Counted from the first letter of the stretch, positions 1 to 9,993 are shown. The stretch is DNA of 64,000 bases from Nitrincola alkalisediminis (GCF_009821115.1 NZ_VYTY01000005.1:206599-270598), one strand, 5' to 3'. Translations and numbers: made by a program. Notes: generated by a model not told the origin, from the sequence alone.

Positions 1-494
1 ATTGGCATAAAACGGCGAAAGCCGCGTGCGATCCTTTTGGTACGGATATTTATCCAAAATTTAAGACTTGGTGCGATGAGTATTTCTACCTTCGACACAG
101 AGGGGAGCCTCGCGGTGTCGGCGGACTCTTTTTTGATGACTTGAATGAGCCAGATTTTGAGACCAGTTTTGCTTTAATGTCTGCCATCGGTGATGCGTAC
201 CTTGAGGCCTATGTGCCAATCGTCAAAAAGCGTCATCACCTTCCCTACTCCGACGTTGAACGAGACTTTCAACTGCATCGTCGTGGGCGCTATGTCGAAT
301 TTAATCTGGTGTATGATCGGGGCACACTGTTTGGTTTGCAGTCCGGTGGCCGAACAGAATCGATCCTGATGTCATTGCCACCTGAGGTCCGCTGGAGCTA
401 TGACTGGAAACCCGCGCACGATACCGCCGAGGCGAACCTGTATGAGCGGTATTTAGTGCCACGAAACTGGGCAGAGGAAACAGAGAATGATTGA
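1..494 (+). CDS. hemF: Oxygen-dependent coproporphyrinogen III oxidase, C-terminal part
   Basis: The gene is cut by the left edge; the open frame begins at base 3 and gives the last 163 residues of a protein usually about 300 long. HemF oxidatively decarboxylates coproporphyrinogen III to protoporphyrinogen IX with O2 in the cytoplasm, a late step of haem synthesis. Seen here: the family blocks [30 protein letters not shown], the [16 protein letters not shown] segment, and [11 protein letters not shown] near the end. The stop overlaps the aroE start by 8 bases, so the two genes are probably translationally coupled; hemF-aroE is a common gammaproteobacterial order. The N-terminal half is outside the window. 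Confidence 0.96.
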   Translation, partial: WHKTAKAACDPFGTDIYPKFKTWCDEYFYLRHRGEPRGVGGLFFDDLNEPDFETSFALMSAIGDAYLEAYVPIVKKRHHLPYSDVERDFQLHRRGRYVEFNLVYDRGTLFGLQSGGRTESILMSLPPEVRWSYDWKPAHDTAEANLYERYLVPRNWAEETEND

Positions 495-1329
495 TCAGTA
501 CGCCGTCTTTGGTAACCCTATTTCCCATAGTAAATCACCGACCATCCATCGCTTGTTTGCTGAGCAGTTGCAGCAACGTTTGGAGTATTCGGCTCATCTG
601 TCGGATGTGGATAGGTTTGAACAGGACATTCAGCACTTTTTTGCAGAAGGTGGAAAAGGCACGAACGTAACACTGCCGTTCAAAGAAATGGCTTGGAAAA
701 TGGCTGAGCGCTTAAGTGAGGCAGCGCAATTGGCCGGTGCCGCCAATACCCTTTGGATGCAGGACAACCTTCTGCATGCCGACAATACCGATGGCGTAGG
801 CTTGGTAAACGATTTATTAAATAACTGTGGTGCAACGTTAAAAGGACGTCACCTAGTCGTGTTGGGTGCGGGTGGAGCTGTTAGAGGTGTGATCAAACCT
901 TTGTTGGACAGCGGTTGTGCATCCATCGTGATCGCGAACCGAACCTTTGCCAAAGCAAAACAGCTGGCTGACATCTTCAGTGAACTGGCACAATCTGGCG
1001 TTAGCGTTGACGCATGTGAGTTTGCGGCGTTATCTCCAAGCCCTCGCGTAGACATTGTCATTAATGGAACCTCTGCCAGTATCCAGGGTGATGTACCGCC
1101 TGTTCCAGATGGTGTAGTGAGTGCTCACACACTCTGTTATGACATGATGTATTCCAACACGCAAACGGCCTTCTGTCGCTGGGCACGCTCACAAGGAGCT
1201 GAGCGTGTGTTTGATGGACTTGGCATGTTGGTTGAACAAGCGGCAGAGTCCTTCTCAATTTGGCGCGGCGTTAAACCTGATACGGCTCCGGTTATTGAGC
1301 TATTGCGACAAAGTTTAAGTCATCAATAA
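487..1329 (+). CDS. aroE: Shikimate dehydrogenase
   Basis: AroE reduces 3-dehydroshikimate to shikimate with NADPH in the chorismate pathway; it is cytosolic. At 280 residues it has the normal length. Visible motifs are the substrate-binding NPISHSKSP near residue 10, NVTLPFKE with the expected catalytic Lys66, DNTDGVG with Asp102, the nucleotide loop LGAGGAVRG near residue 127, NRT of the NADP site, and the C-terminal [11 protein letters not shown]. The ATG overlaps the hemF stop by 8 bases, which fixes this start. No terminator is evident before the next gene. Confidence 0.97.
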   Translation: MIDQYAVFGNPISHSKSPTIHRLFAEQLQQRLEYSAHLSDVDRFEQDIQHFFAEGGKGTNVTLPFKEMAWKMAERLSEAAQLAGAANTLWMQDNLLHADNTDGVGLVNDLLNNCGATLKGRHLVVLGAGGAVRGVIKPLLDSGCASIVIANRTFAKAKQLADIFSELAQSGVSVDACEFAALSPSPRVDIVINGTSASIQGDVPPVPDGVVSAHTLCYDMMYSNTQTAFCRWARSQGAERVFDGLGMLVEQAAESFSIWRGVKPDTAPVIELLRQSLSHQ

Positions 1330-1403
1330 TAAACAGGGCTTGAATCAAACGCTTAATACGAGCTATAACCTTGCTAAACAAGGTTGAGTACTGGATATTG
1401 ATA

Positions 1404-3782
1404 ATGTCAGAGACAATGCAAGCATTAAGCGTCGATCAGTTGTACAAGGTCTGCGATCACCAAGACCTTCCTTTCCGAACCACTGAAACCCTTGAGAATT
1501 TTAGTGGTTTTTTTGGTCAGGAGCGTGCCATTGAGGCGATGGAGTTTGGCGTTAGCATGCGTCGGCCCGGTTATAATCTATTTGTGATGGGCAACCCTCA
1601 TACGGGTCGTTTTTCGTTTGCGATTGAAAATCTTAAGAATTACGCTAAAAAAGAAAACTCCAAGCCGAGTGACTGGTGCTACCTCAATAATTTATCTGAT
1701 TCCCGTTACCCTGTTATATTAGAGTTGCCCGCAGGAAAGGCGGCGCAGTTGCGTAAAGATGTTGATACGCTTCTCGAAAGTATTTTAACGGACTTGCCCG
1801 CCGCATTTGAAAGCCCAGGTTACCAACGCAGTAAGAGTCGAATTGAGCGTGATTTTACTCGACGTTATGACCAAGCAGTGGATTCGGTTGAGCGCAAAGC
1901 ACGTGAGTTTAGTATTGCTGTGTATCGAGATGCGGGCAGCATCGGCTTTACACCCGTCTCGGAAGGCCAAGCGATGGATGAGGCTGGATTTTCGCAATTG
2001 CCAGAAGATGAGCGTGAAGCCTTTCAGCGAAACATCGATTTCCTCGAAGAAGAGCTCAATGAAGCCTTAACCGAACTGCCGAAATGGCGGCGTGAGGCGG
2101 CAGGTCAGATCAAAGCGCTGGATCGAGAAACGGCGCAACGTTCCTTAGCCCCTTTGTTTGCGGGCCTTAAAGAGCGCTATGTGCATCAAGCGAATGTTGT
2201 GAATTACTTGACGCACATTGAACGCGATTTGATTAAAAATGCGTCTGATATTGCTGGTGAAGGGGGCACACTGGAAACCCGCACCGATCAAATGCGTATT
2301 AACTTTTTTCAGGAAAACTATGGCATCAACTTAATGGTGGATAACCATAAAACCAAAGGTGCTCCGGTTGTGTATGAGGCACATCCAAGTTACGAGAACT
2401 TGTTTGGACGTGTTGAGTACAACAGTGAAATGGGCGCGCTGGTGACCAATTATCAACTCATTCGCCCCGGTGCCTTGCATCGTGCAAATGGCGGTTATCT
2501 GCTTTTAGAAGCCGAAAAGTTGATCGAGCAGCCGTTTGTGTACAGTGCGTTGAAGCGTGCGCTTAAATCACATGAAATACGCATTGAAAATCCGATCAAT
2601 GAATACACGGGCGTCAGTACCATTACGCTGAACCCTCAGCCCATCAAGTTGAATGTGAAGGTGGTGCTGGTGGGCGGACGTGATACCTATTACTTGCTGC
2701 AAGAACTTGACCACGATTTTGAAAAGATGTTTCGCGTAGTGGTGGATTTCGACGAAGATGTGCGCCGTACCCCTTCCAGTATTCGTAATTACGCACGTTT
2801 AATGAAGACGCTTGCAACAGAGGAAGGTTTAGCTCCGCTTAAACGTGAAGCCGTTGCACGCTTGGTTGAGCACAGTTCTCGCTTAGCCGAAGACCAGGAG
2901 ATGCTGTCAGCACACATAGGTGAATTGGTGGACTTGTTATGTGAAGCCGATTTTCGACGCAAGCAAAAAGGGGACGAACTCATTAATGCCCCACATGTTG
3001 AAGCCGCGCTCCAAGCAAAAGAAAAGCGCACGGGTCGACTTTCGGAAAAAATCCTTGAAGGGATTTTAAATCGTACAGTTTTGATAGATACCGATGGTGA
3101 AAGTGTGGGGTGCGCGAATGGCCTGACCGTTCTGCAAGTCGGGGATGTCGCGTTTGGTACACCTGCTAGAATTACCGTGACGGTGCATCCTGGCAGTAAG
3201 GGTATTGTCGATATTGAGCGCGAGGTCACGTTAGGACAGCCGATTCATTCGAAAGGCGTTCTGATTCTATCTGGGTACTTAGGGCATAAATACGCACGGC
3301 AGTTCCCGATTAGCCTGTCGGCGAGTATCGCTATGGAACAATCCTACGGTTATATCGATGGTGACAGTGCATCGCTGGCCGAAATTTGCACCTTAATTTC
3401 CGCGCTCACGGACATTCCGATCCGACAGTCTTTTGCAACAACGGGTTCAATAAACCAATATGGTGAGGTACAAGCCATAGGGGGCGTGAATGAAAAAATT
3501 GAGGGCTTCTTTAAACTTTGCCAAATGCGGGGTCTGACGGGCAAACAGTCTGTCATTATTCCGAAAGCGAATGTGCGTAACTTAATGTTAAAAAAAGAGG
3601 TCGTCAAAGCGGTCGCTGACGGAGACTTTGCTATTTATGCCGTTAGCAATGTGGATGAGTGCTTAGAGTTGCTCATGGGGCGTAAAGCCGGCCAACTCAA
3701 AGCAGATGGTAGTTTTTCCCAACGCAGCATTAACGCCGAAGTGGTTAAACGCTTAAGAGAAGTGGCCAAGGCAAAAGCATGA
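1404..3782 (+). CDS. Lon-related ATP-dependent protease (S16 family, AAA_32 type)
   Basis: This 792-residue protein belongs to the Lon-related family of YcbZ (LonH) and AsrA, not to classical Lon. The C-terminal S16 protease domain is clear: catalytic Ser655 lies in GDSAS and Lys698 in GGVNEKIEGF, 43 residues apart as in E. coli Lon. The N-terminal nucleotide-binding region is degenerate: the Walker A-like loop (GNPHTGRFSF) has Arg where Lys is expected. I chose the ATG at 1404 over the upstream TTG at 1371 because the family N-terminus (MSET..LSVDQLY) begins there. Likely a cytoplasmic stress-related protease, but substrates cannot be told from sequence. It ends 9 bases before the lrgA-like gene. 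Confidence 0.9.
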   Translation: MSETMQALSVDQLYKVCDHQDLPFRTTETLENFSGFFGQERAIEAMEFGVSMRRPGYNLFVMGNPHTGRFSFAIENLKNYAKKENSKPSDWCYLNNLSDSRYPVILELPAGKAAQLRKDVDTLLESILTDLPAAFESPGYQRSKSRIERDFTRRYDQAVDSVERKAREFSIAVYRDAGSIGFTPVSEGQAMDEAGFSQLPEDEREAFQRNIDFLEEELNEALTELPKWRREAAGQIKALDRETAQRSLAPLFAGLKERYVHQANVVNYLTHIERDLIKNASDIAGEGGTLETRTDQMRINFFQENYGINLMVDNHKTKGAPVVYEAHPSYENLFGRVEYNSEMGALVTNYQLIRPGALHRANGGYLLLEAEKLIEQPFVYSALKRALKSHEIRIENPINEYTGVSTITLNPQPIKLNVKVVLVGGRDTYYLLQELDHDFEKMFRVVVDFDEDVRRTPSSIRNYARLMKTLATEEGLAPLKREAVARLVEHSSRLAEDQEMLSAHIGELVDLLCEADFRRKQKGDELINAPHVEAALQAKEKRTGRLSEKILEGILNRTVLIDTDGESVGCANGLTVLQVGDVAFGTPARITVTVHPGSKGIVDIEREVTLGQPIHSKGVLILSGYLGHKYARQFPISLSASIAMEQSYGYIDGDSASLAEICTLISALTDIPIRQSFATTGSINQYGEVQAIGGVNEKIEGFFKLCQMRGLTGKQSVIIPKANVRNLMLKKEVVKAVADGDFAIYAVSNVDECLELLMGRKAGQLKADGSFSQRSINAEVVKRLREVAKAKA

Positions 3783-3791
3783 GATTGACAC

Positions 3792-4163
3792 GTGCACGTC
3801 ATTAAAGGGTTTTTGATTCTATTATTGTTTTTGTTGTCGGGCGATGCACTGGTGACCCTGCTGAATCTTCCAATTTCAGCTGGGGTCGCGGGTATGCTGC
3901 TGATTACGCTTTGGTTCATGTTGCGTGGGCGCATGCAAGAGGATGTTGCGCTTGCCAGTCAGCCTCTGATTGCTGTGTTGGCCATGCTCATTATGCCAGG
4001 GGTTGTGGGTGTGTTCTTTGTGGCGGGGCGTTACGCTGATCAATGGTTGGCGTTTGTTGCGGCGTTAGTGGTCGGCACGTTTCTGAGTGTGCTCACGACC
4101 TTGATTCTGATGTCGCGCTTTACCCCCAAAGAGCCTACAAAGGATGAGGATAGGTCATGTTAG
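3792..4163 (+). CDS. lrgA: CidA/LrgA-family holin-like membrane protein
   Basis: A 123-residue protein that is almost entirely hydrophobic, with about four membrane segments and a short charged C-terminal tail. The LPISAGVAGMLLI segment and following hydrophilic turn (LRGRMQED) are typical of the CidA/LrgA family. These proteins work with LrgB; the pair has been linked to murein hydrolase control and, in some bacteria, pyruvate transport. The start is GTG at 3792, 9 bases after the protease stop. The last 7 bases overlap the lrgB start, so the two are one translational unit. LrgA and CidA cannot be separated on sequence alone. Confidence 0.88.
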   Translation: MHVIKGFLILLLFLLSGDALVTLLNLPISAGVAGMLLITLWFMLRGRMQEDVALASQPLIAVLAMLIMPGVVGVFFVAGRYADQWLAFVAALVVGTFLSVLTTLILMSRFTPKEPTKDEDRSC

Positions 4164-4876
4164 ACAGCCTACTAGCCTTACCCAATCATCTGTTCGAAAC
4201 GCCGATAGCGGCTATCGCGCTGACCTTGTTGGCCTTTTTTGCAGGTAACCAAGTGTTTCAATGGATGGGACGGCCCAGTTGGTGTCCGGGCATTTTAATT
4301 GCGGCGCTGATCGTCGTGTTAACGCTTGTCTTGTTGTCCGTTAACTATGAAGTCTATCAGCAAGGCGCTGCTTGGTTGGTGTTGCTCTTGGGGCCAGCGA
4401 CCGTTGCACTTGGGATACCCTTGTATCAGCAAATGCATCATATTCGTGCCCTGTGGAAGCCTATACTCTTCACCCTCCCCCCGGCTGCAATATTGGCGGC
4501 CGTGTATTCTGTGCTGCTGGCATGGCTGGCGGGCGCGACCCCCGAAGTCATGGCCTCCCTTGCTCCTAAATCCGTGACCGCACCGATTGCCATTAGTATT
4601 ACGGAGCAATTGGGCGGCTCAATCCCGGTTCTAATGGGTGGACTGTTGATTACAGGTGTGATGGCAACCTTTTGGGTGTCCGTTTTGGTTAAAATTCTGA
4701 ATATTCAGGATCACCGTGTAATTGGCTTTGCGTTGGGCATTAATGGCCATGCCATCGGGACGGTTAGAGCCTTCGAGTTAAGCCCGACTGCTGGCGCGTT
4801 TTCATCCTTAGGGATGGGACTCACGGCGGTGTTCACGGCGCTTTTCTTACCGATTGCATGGCGTTTGGTGTTTTAA
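4157..4876 (+). CDS. lrgB: LrgB/CidB-family inner-membrane protein
   Basis: A 239-residue polytopic membrane protein, the usual length of LrgB. Diagnostic segments are APKSVTAPIAISITEQLGG and the C-terminal GINGHAIGTVRAFELSPTAG with GLTAVFTALFLPI. It is translationally coupled to the lrgA-like gene upstream. Its role is paired with LrgA: an auxiliary transport or antiholin-like function in the inner membrane. The last 81 bases recur, diverged, 2.4 kb downstream beyond the hybrid kinase gene, which suggests a rearrangement at this 3' end. Confidence 0.93.
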   Translation: MLDSLLALPNHLFETPIAAIALTLLAFFAGNQVFQWMGRPSWCPGILIAALIVVLTLVLLSVNYEVYQQGAAWLVLLLGPATVALGIPLYQQMHHIRALWKPILFTLPPAAILAAVYSVLLAWLAGATPEVMASLAPKSVTAPIAISITEQLGGSIPVLMGGLLITGVMATFWVSVLVKILNIQDHRVIGFALGINGHAIGTVRAFELSPTAGAFSSLGMGLTAVFTALFLPIAWRLVF

Positions 4877-5097
4877 CCCGTGTCAGACTAGAAAGCGTGT
4901 TGGTTCATCGTGGTTTTTGACAACGTCAAGAACAGGTTAATCGAGTTCAATTAAGGTTGCAGTGAATGATACGTGTCTTTGAGGTTTTGGTGCTAAGATG
5001 ATTTGAAAAGCTGACATCGTATTGCCTTCTTTGAACCCGTTAATACGCTTTCAGCTCAAGCATTTGACTTAATGTCATTTTCGTCATTGGGCGTCTT
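4877..5097 (+). other. Intergenic leader of the hybrid kinase
   Basis: No ORF or RNA gene is recognisable in these 221 bases. The stretch is A+T-rich like the kinase gene that follows. A TTGACT hexamer at 5064-5069 resembles a -35 box but has no convincing -10 partner before the start codon. The left end is the junction of the lrgB 3' end with sequence unrelated to that flanking the second lrgB fragment at 7216-7296. Confidence 0.4.
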
Positions 5098-7197
5098 ATG
5101 AAAAAATATTTTGCAAACTTGTCCATTCGCTTCAGACTTCTCTTCGGTTTTGCATTATTGGGTTTTTTCTTGATCGGTGTAGCTGCGTTAAGTTGGCTTG
5201 CACTTAATAAAGTCCAATCACATGCTGAGCAAATTATCGAAATGTTTGAACCCCAAGTAGACAGGATGACACGGGCTGAGTTGCTATTAGTTAAAATTTC
5301 ACTAGAAGCTCGTCATGCCATACTTTCTGTTGATGATGAGCAAGAACTGTCGGCGACTCTGGTTCGTGTGGCCGACGATCGTCAGACTTTAATCAGCTTG
5401 ATTAATGAAACGGAAGCGAATTTATCAACGGATGTAGGAAGAGATATCATCTCTAGCATTCGTGAAGCTGATACGGTGTTTTGGCAGCTTTCTCAACAAA
5501 TCGTTGAGTTGGCGAAAGCGGGACAAACTGCCGATGCCTATGCACTTTTAACACGTGAAATTGTGCCTGCTCGCAATCGTATGCTTGAGTATATTGCTGA
5601 TCAAAAAGAGTGGCAGCGCTATCTAATGAACCAAACATTAACAGATGCAAGAGATATTATTGCTCAGGTAAAGATTGTATTGGCGGTAGTTATCACCTTG
5701 TTATTGATTTTTGTTAGCTTCTTTCTCGCACGTCTGGTCTATTCCATCACCAACCCACTGACAAGTTTATTCAACACGATTATTCAGGTAGAACAAAGCG
5801 GTGACTATACCAAACGAGTGGCTGTCGTTGGTGAGGATGAGGTCGCTAAAACGGCAGCTGCCTTTGATCGAATGATGGTACTTGTAGAAAATAGATCCAA
5901 TGAGTTGGCTCGAAATCGCGAACATTTAGAAGAAATAGTGGAGCAACGTACGGCAGAATTAAGTCATGCCTTGGAAGCTGCTGAAGCGGCAAATCAAGCG
6001 AAAAGTCGTTTTTTAGCAACCATGAGTCATGAGCTTAGAACACCAATGAATGGAGTTTTGGGAATGGCGCAACTCTTGTTAGATAAACCAGCAACAAATG
6101 AGGAAGTGAATCACTATGCCCGAACCATCTTGCACTCGGGGCAGTCACTGCTTGTGTTGTTAAATGATATTCTTGATCTTTCGAAAGTAGAGTCAGGTAA
6201 TCAAACACTCCATAAAAACGTATTAGCACCAGAAGACTTACTGCAAAGCATCTATGCGTTATTTATTAGTAACGCCAATGCAAAAGGTCTCAACATGTCT
6301 ACGGCTTGGAAAGGTCCCGTTGATCGTCGCTATCAAGGCGATGCAAATCGTTTGCAGCAAATGTTGTCTAATTTAACGAATAACGCCATAAAATTTACGC
6401 TTAGCGGTGATGTGATGATTGAAGCGACTGAAATCAGTCGAGAAAACAATTGGGCGGTCGTTGAGTTTTCAGTGGCCGATACGGGTATGGGGATTCCTGA
6501 GGAAAAACAAAATTTATTGTTTCGGCCTTTTAGTCAAGTGGATGACTCTAGTACGCGTCAGTTTGGTGGTACGGGTCTTGGGTTATCGATTGTAAAAAGT
6601 TTGGCTCAACTGATGGATGGAGAAGTCGGTATCCAAAGTGAAGAAAATAAAGGATCTCGTTTCTGGTTTAGGGTAAAACTGGAAGTTTTGGAAGAAACGC
6701 TTCTAACTGATCAAGCTGAGCAAGCACCATTAAAGACTAACATGAGCCATAAAGGGATCAATCCTGCGGGTATTCGGTTGGAAGGTCGAATTTTACTCGT
6801 TGAAGATAATAAAACGAATCAAATGGTTGCGACTATACTGCTTAAAAAGCTAGGACTTGATATTAGTGTGGCGGATAACGGGCAAATCGCGATTGAAAAA
6901 GTTATGACGGCAACGCAACCTTTTAATGCAGTATTAATGGATGTTCAGATGCCTGTATTAGATGGTCTTGGTGCGACTCAGGGGATCCGGTCTTGGGAAG
7001 CTGAGATGGGATTCAATCCGGTACCGATTATCGCCTTAACAGCGGGAGCTTTTCTTGAGGATAAAGAACAGTGTTTAGCTGCTGGAATGAGTGATTATTT
7101 AACAAAACCTTTAAATGCAAATGACTTAGCTCAAACCTTGCTACGCTGGTTACCAGAAGCTCAAGAGGGAGCGTTTAATATCCAAGCGCGTTTCTGA
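5098..7197 (+). CDS. Membrane hybrid histidine kinase with C-terminal receiver
   Basis: A 699-residue hybrid sensor kinase. Order: TM1 (about 12-36), a helical periplasmic region of about 150 residues, TM2 (about 190-213), HAMP and coiled coil (to about 290), HisKA with phosphoacceptor His311 in [11 protein letters not shown], an HATPase domain ([28 protein letters not shown]), and a receiver from about 563 with ILLVEDN, phosphorylatable Asp615 in LMDVQMP, and the TKP lysine. The helical input resembles four-helix-bundle sensors; the ligand is unknown. No response regulator or HPt gene adjoins it, so it is an orphan. It is visibly more A+T-rich than lrgB or yrdA and lies between two copies of the lrgB 3' end, both signs of acquisition. 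It might control lrgAB, but that is only inference from position. Confidence 0.93.
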   Translation: MKKYFANLSIRFRLLFGFALLGFFLIGVAALSWLALNKVQSHAEQIIEMFEPQVDRMTRAELLLVKISLEARHAILSVDDEQELSATLVRVADDRQTLISLINETEANLSTDVGRDIISSIREADTVFWQLSQQIVELAKAGQTADAYALLTREIVPARNRMLEYIADQKEWQRYLMNQTLTDARDIIAQVKIVLAVVITLLLIFVSFFLARLVYSITNPLTSLFNTIIQVEQSGDYTKRVAVVGEDEVAKTAAAFDRMMVLVENRSNELARNREHLEEIVEQRTAELSHALEAAEAANQAKSRFLATMSHELRTPMNGVLGMAQLLLDKPATNEEVNHYARTILHSGQSLLVLLNDILDLSKVESGNQTLHKNVLAPEDLLQSIYALFISNANAKGLNMSTAWKGPVDRRYQGDANRLQQMLSNLTNNAIKFTLSGDVMIEATEISRENNWAVVEFSVADTGMGIPEEKQNLLFRPFSQVDDSSTRQFGGTGLGLSIVKSLAQLMDGEVGIQSEENKGSRFWFRVKLEVLEETLLTDQAEQAPLKTNMSHKGINPAGIRLEGRILLVEDNKTNQMVATILLKKLGLDISVADNGQIAIEKVMTATQPFNAVLMDVQMPVLDGLGATQGIRSWEAEMGFNPVPIIALTAGAFLEDKEQCLAAGMSDYLTKPLNANDLAQTLLRWLPEAQEGAFNIQARF

Positions 7198-7215
7198 GTA
7201 GTCTGCCGCCAGTGT

Positions 7216-7296
7216 GTTTTCATCCTCAGGGATGGAGCTGACGGCGGTGTTTGCGTCGCCTTTCTTACCGATTGCATGGTGTTTAGTGTTTCAACC
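7216..7296 (+). pseudogene. Decayed second copy of the lrgB 3' end
   Basis: These 81 bases align without gaps to 4798-4878, the last part of lrgB, with 11 mismatches by eye. In the lrgB frame the copy reads as the same C-terminal peptide with several replacements (for example Leu to Ser, Leu to Pro, Arg to Cys), and the stop TAA has become CAA. There is no upstream coding part, so it is not functional. It ends 9 bases from the end of the convergent carbonic anhydrase gene. Together with lrgB it brackets the hybrid kinase. Confidence 0.85.
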
Positions 7297-7305
7297 AGCA
7301 CCTGA

Positions 7306-7848
7306 TCAACGAGGCTCCTGTTCGTCTAGATAGGTATCTTTTAGACGCGAGTAATTCTGTGCACTGTAGGAAAAAAAGGCCTTTTCTTGATCGCTGAGTG
7401 CTCGGATTTGCTTCACCGGACGACCCACGTATAAAAAACCGGACTCGAGTCGTTTGCCAGGCGGCACCAGACTGCCCGCTCCAATCACCACCTCATCCTC
7501 TACAACCGCGCCGTCCATGACCATGCTGCCCATGCCAACCAAGATACGATTGCCAAGGGTGCAGCCATGCAACATGGCTTGATGCCCCACGGTCACTTCA
7601 TCCCCGATAATTAATGGATAACCGTCGGGATTAAAAGGTCCCGCATGCGTGATATGCAATACAGACCCATCTTGAATACTGGTTTTTGCGCCAATCTTTA
7701 TATGATGCATATCGCCGCGAATCACCACTAATGGCCAAATGGATGAATCATCGCCAATCGATACGTCACCAATGATCACGGCGGTTGCGTCAATAAAAAC
7801 TTTTTTTCCAATCTTGGGCGTAATACCCTGATAGGTACGTATAGACAT
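7306..7848 (-). CDS. yrdA: Gamma-class carbonic anhydrase-like protein (YrdA family)
   Basis: A 180-residue left-handed beta-helix protein with repeating hexapeptides (for example VIIGDVSIGDDSSIWP, VVIRGDMHHIKIG, SVLHITHAG, VGHQAMLHGC). Candidate zinc-binding histidines are in VLHITH and VTVGHQAMLHGC, as in the gamma-carbonic anhydrase/YrdA/PaaY group. Many members have weak or unproven anhydrase activity, so the exact reaction is uncertain. I set the start at the ATG at 7848, preceded by AAGGG; an upstream extension is possible but lacks a good ribosome site. It is divergent from prlC, with about 100 bases between the starts. Confidence 0.92.
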   Translation of the reverse strand: MSIRTYQGITPKIGKKVFIDATAVIIGDVSIGDDSSIWPLVVIRGDMHHIKIGAKTSIQDGSVLHITHAGPFNPDGYPLIIGDEVTVGHQAMLHGCTLGNRILVGMGSMVMDGAVVEDEVVIGAGSLVPPGKRLESGFLYVGRPVKQIRALSDQEKAFFSYSAQNYSRLKDTYLDEQEPR

Positions 7849-7952
7849 AATAAAAACCCTTAATGAGTTGAAAAGCGAGAAAGCCTGCCTCATTGTATAG
7901 TAAATCGTGTATGCGCACTTCTTGCGATCATCGAATTGGAGCATCCAGAGTT

Positions 7953-9989
7953 ATGAGTAATCCGTTATTAGAGCAGCATCAGTTACCGCCTTTCTCTAGC
8001 ATTCAAGCGTCACATATAGAACCAGCGCTTGATCATTTGTTGGCCGAGAACAGGTTGTTGATCGAAGACATTACGGCGAAGACAGATGCACATGATTGGC
8101 AATCGTTGGTGATGACGTTGGATGAAGCCGGGGATCGTTTATCGAATGCCTGGTCGGTTGCATCGCATTTAAACAGCGTGATGAATTCTGACGAATTAAG
8201 AGAAGTCTACAATCGCTGCTTACCTAAGCTTTCTGAATACTGGACAGAAATGGGGCAAAACAAGGCATTGTTCTATGCCTACGCACGCTTAGCCGAGAGT
8301 GAGGAGTATCAAACACTCAATGCCATTCAAAAACGTGTTATTGATAATGCGCTTAGAGACTTTAAGTTGTCAGGCATTGCATTAGAGGGAGATGACAAGG
8401 TGCGTTACGCTGAGATTCAAAAGCGCCTGTCTGAGCTGACCAACAAGTTCTCTGAGAATGTGCTGGATGCAACACAAGGCTGGTATTATGCCACCGATGA
8501 CATAGCGTCCTTAGCGGGCTTACCCGAAGATGCGATAGCGGCGGCAAAATCGGCAGCGAGCAGTCGAGATTTACAAGGTTATGTGATTACCTTGGACTTC
8601 CCTGCGTACTACGCGGTGATGACCTATGCCGAGGATGCAAAGCTGCGTGAAACCCTATATCGCGCGTACTCGACCCGTGCCTCAGATCAAGGGCCTACCG
8701 CTGGTCAGTGGGATAATACCGAGATTATTAATGAGATTCTGACGCTTCGTCATGAGCTTGCCTCGTTATTAGGCTTTGCCTCGTATGCCGATTACTCCTT
8801 AGCCACCAAAATGGCGGACTCGCCCGCGCAAGTCATTCAGTTTTTAGAAGACCTCGCCATTCGCAGCAAACCTGTGGCGGAGCAAGACTTAGCCGAGTTA
8901 AAAGCCTTTGCACAGGAACTTGATGGTTGCACGGAGCTCATGCCATGGGATATCAGTTTTTATGCTGAAAAGCTGAAGCAGCAGCGCTACCAAGTGTCTC
9001 AGCAAATGCTGAAACCCTACTTCCCTTTACCAAAGGTTTTGTCTGGACTGTTTGAGATAGTGCAGCGTTTGTTTGGCGTGACATTAACCGAACAACCCAA
9101 TTCAGAGGTTTGGCATAAGGACGTTCGCTTTTTTGAAGTGTCACGTCAGGGCGAGGTCATTGCTTACTGTTATCTAGATCCCTTTGCGCGCGCGAATAAA
9201 CGGGGAGGCGCTTGGATGGGCGATTGTCGTGGCCGCCGTCGTCGTTTAGAGGGCTCGATACAGCTGCCAGTGGCATATCTTGTCTGTAATTTTACGCCGC
9301 CTGTCGGCGATAAACCTGCCCTCTTGACCCATGATGAAGTGACCACCCTCTTCCATGAGTTTGGTCATGGATTGCATCATATGCTGACAAAAATGGAATA
9401 CTCCGATATCAGTGGTATTCATGGTGTGGCATGGGATGCTGTCGAGCTACCCAGCCAATTTATGGAGAATTGGTGTTGGGAGCCTGAAGGGCTAGCCTTG
9501 ATGTCAGGGCATTACGAAACGGGAGATGCCTTGCCGCAAGAGTTGCTCGACAAGATGCTAGCGGCTAAGCATTTTCAAGCGGGTATGATGATGGTGCGTC
9601 AATTAGAGTTCTCATTATTTGATTTCCGTCTTCATTCCGAATATCAGCCAGGTGTTACAGAGGTACAAACTCTCTTGGATGAGGTTAGATCACAGGTGTC
9701 TGTCTTGCTGCCCCCTGCTGAAAATCGCTTTCAACACAGTTTTGGCCACATCTTTTCCGGCGGTTATGCTGCAGGCTATTACAGTTATAAGTGGGCTGAA
9801 GTTTTATCGGCTGACGCCTTTTCTCGCTTTGAAGAAGAAGGGATTTTTAACAGTCAAGCGGGGGCTGATTTTAGAACACAGGTATTGGAAAAAGGCGGCT
9901 CTGACGAACCGATGAATCTATTCGTCGCGTTTAGAGGTCGGGAACCGAGTGTCGATGCCCTTCTTCGCCATAACGGGATTACAAGGTAA
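7953..9989 (+). CDS. prlC: Oligopeptidase A (M3 zinc metallopeptidase)
   Basis: A cytosolic zinc peptidase of 678 residues that degrades short peptides, including cleaved signal peptides. The zinc motif HEFGH has His468, Glu469 and His472, followed by GLHHML; the downstream GIHGVAWDAVELPSQFMENWCWE block supplies the third ligand and the substrate groove. The ATG at 7953 is chosen because it starts MSNPLLEQ, the family N-terminus, and has TTGGAG upstream. The zinc-ribbon gene follows after 4 bases and is probably cotranscribed. Confidence 0.97.
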   Translation: MSNPLLEQHQLPPFSSIQASHIEPALDHLLAENRLLIEDITAKTDAHDWQSLVMTLDEAGDRLSNAWSVASHLNSVMNSDELREVYNRCLPKLSEYWTEMGQNKALFYAYARLAESEEYQTLNAIQKRVIDNALRDFKLSGIALEGDDKVRYAEIQKRLSELTNKFSENVLDATQGWYYATDDIASLAGLPEDAIAAAKSAASSRDLQGYVITLDFPAYYAVMTYAEDAKLRETLYRAYSTRASDQGPTAGQWDNTEIINEILTLRHELASLLGFASYADYSLATKMADSPAQVIQFLEDLAIRSKPVAEQDLAELKAFAQELDGCTELMPWDISFYAEKLKQQRYQVSQQMLKPYFPLPKVLSGLFEIVQRLFGVTLTEQPNSEVWHKDVRFFEVSRQGEVIAYCYLDPFARANKRGGAWMGDCRGRRRRLEGSIQLPVAYLVCNFTPPVGDKPALLTHDEVTTLFHEFGHGLHHMLTKMEYSDISGIHGVAWDAVELPSQFMENWCWEPEGLALMSGHYETGDALPQELLDKMLAAKHFQAGMMMVRQLEFSLFDFRLHSEYQPGVTEVQTLLDEVRSQVSVLLPPAENRFQHSFGHIFSGGYAAGYYSYKWAEVLSADAFSRFEEEGIFNSQAGADFRTQVLEKGGSDEPMNLFVAFRGREPSVDALLRHNGITR

Positions 9990-9993
9990 CGCC

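Noticed and set aside
2789..3229. 146-codon minus-strand ORF inside the Lon-related gene
   Set aside because: It lies antisense to a well-supported protease domain and has no recognisable motif.
5098..7296. Insertion sequence carrying the hybrid kinase
   Set aside because: No transposase, terminal inverted repeats or short target duplication were seen; only the lrgB-end duplication supports movement.
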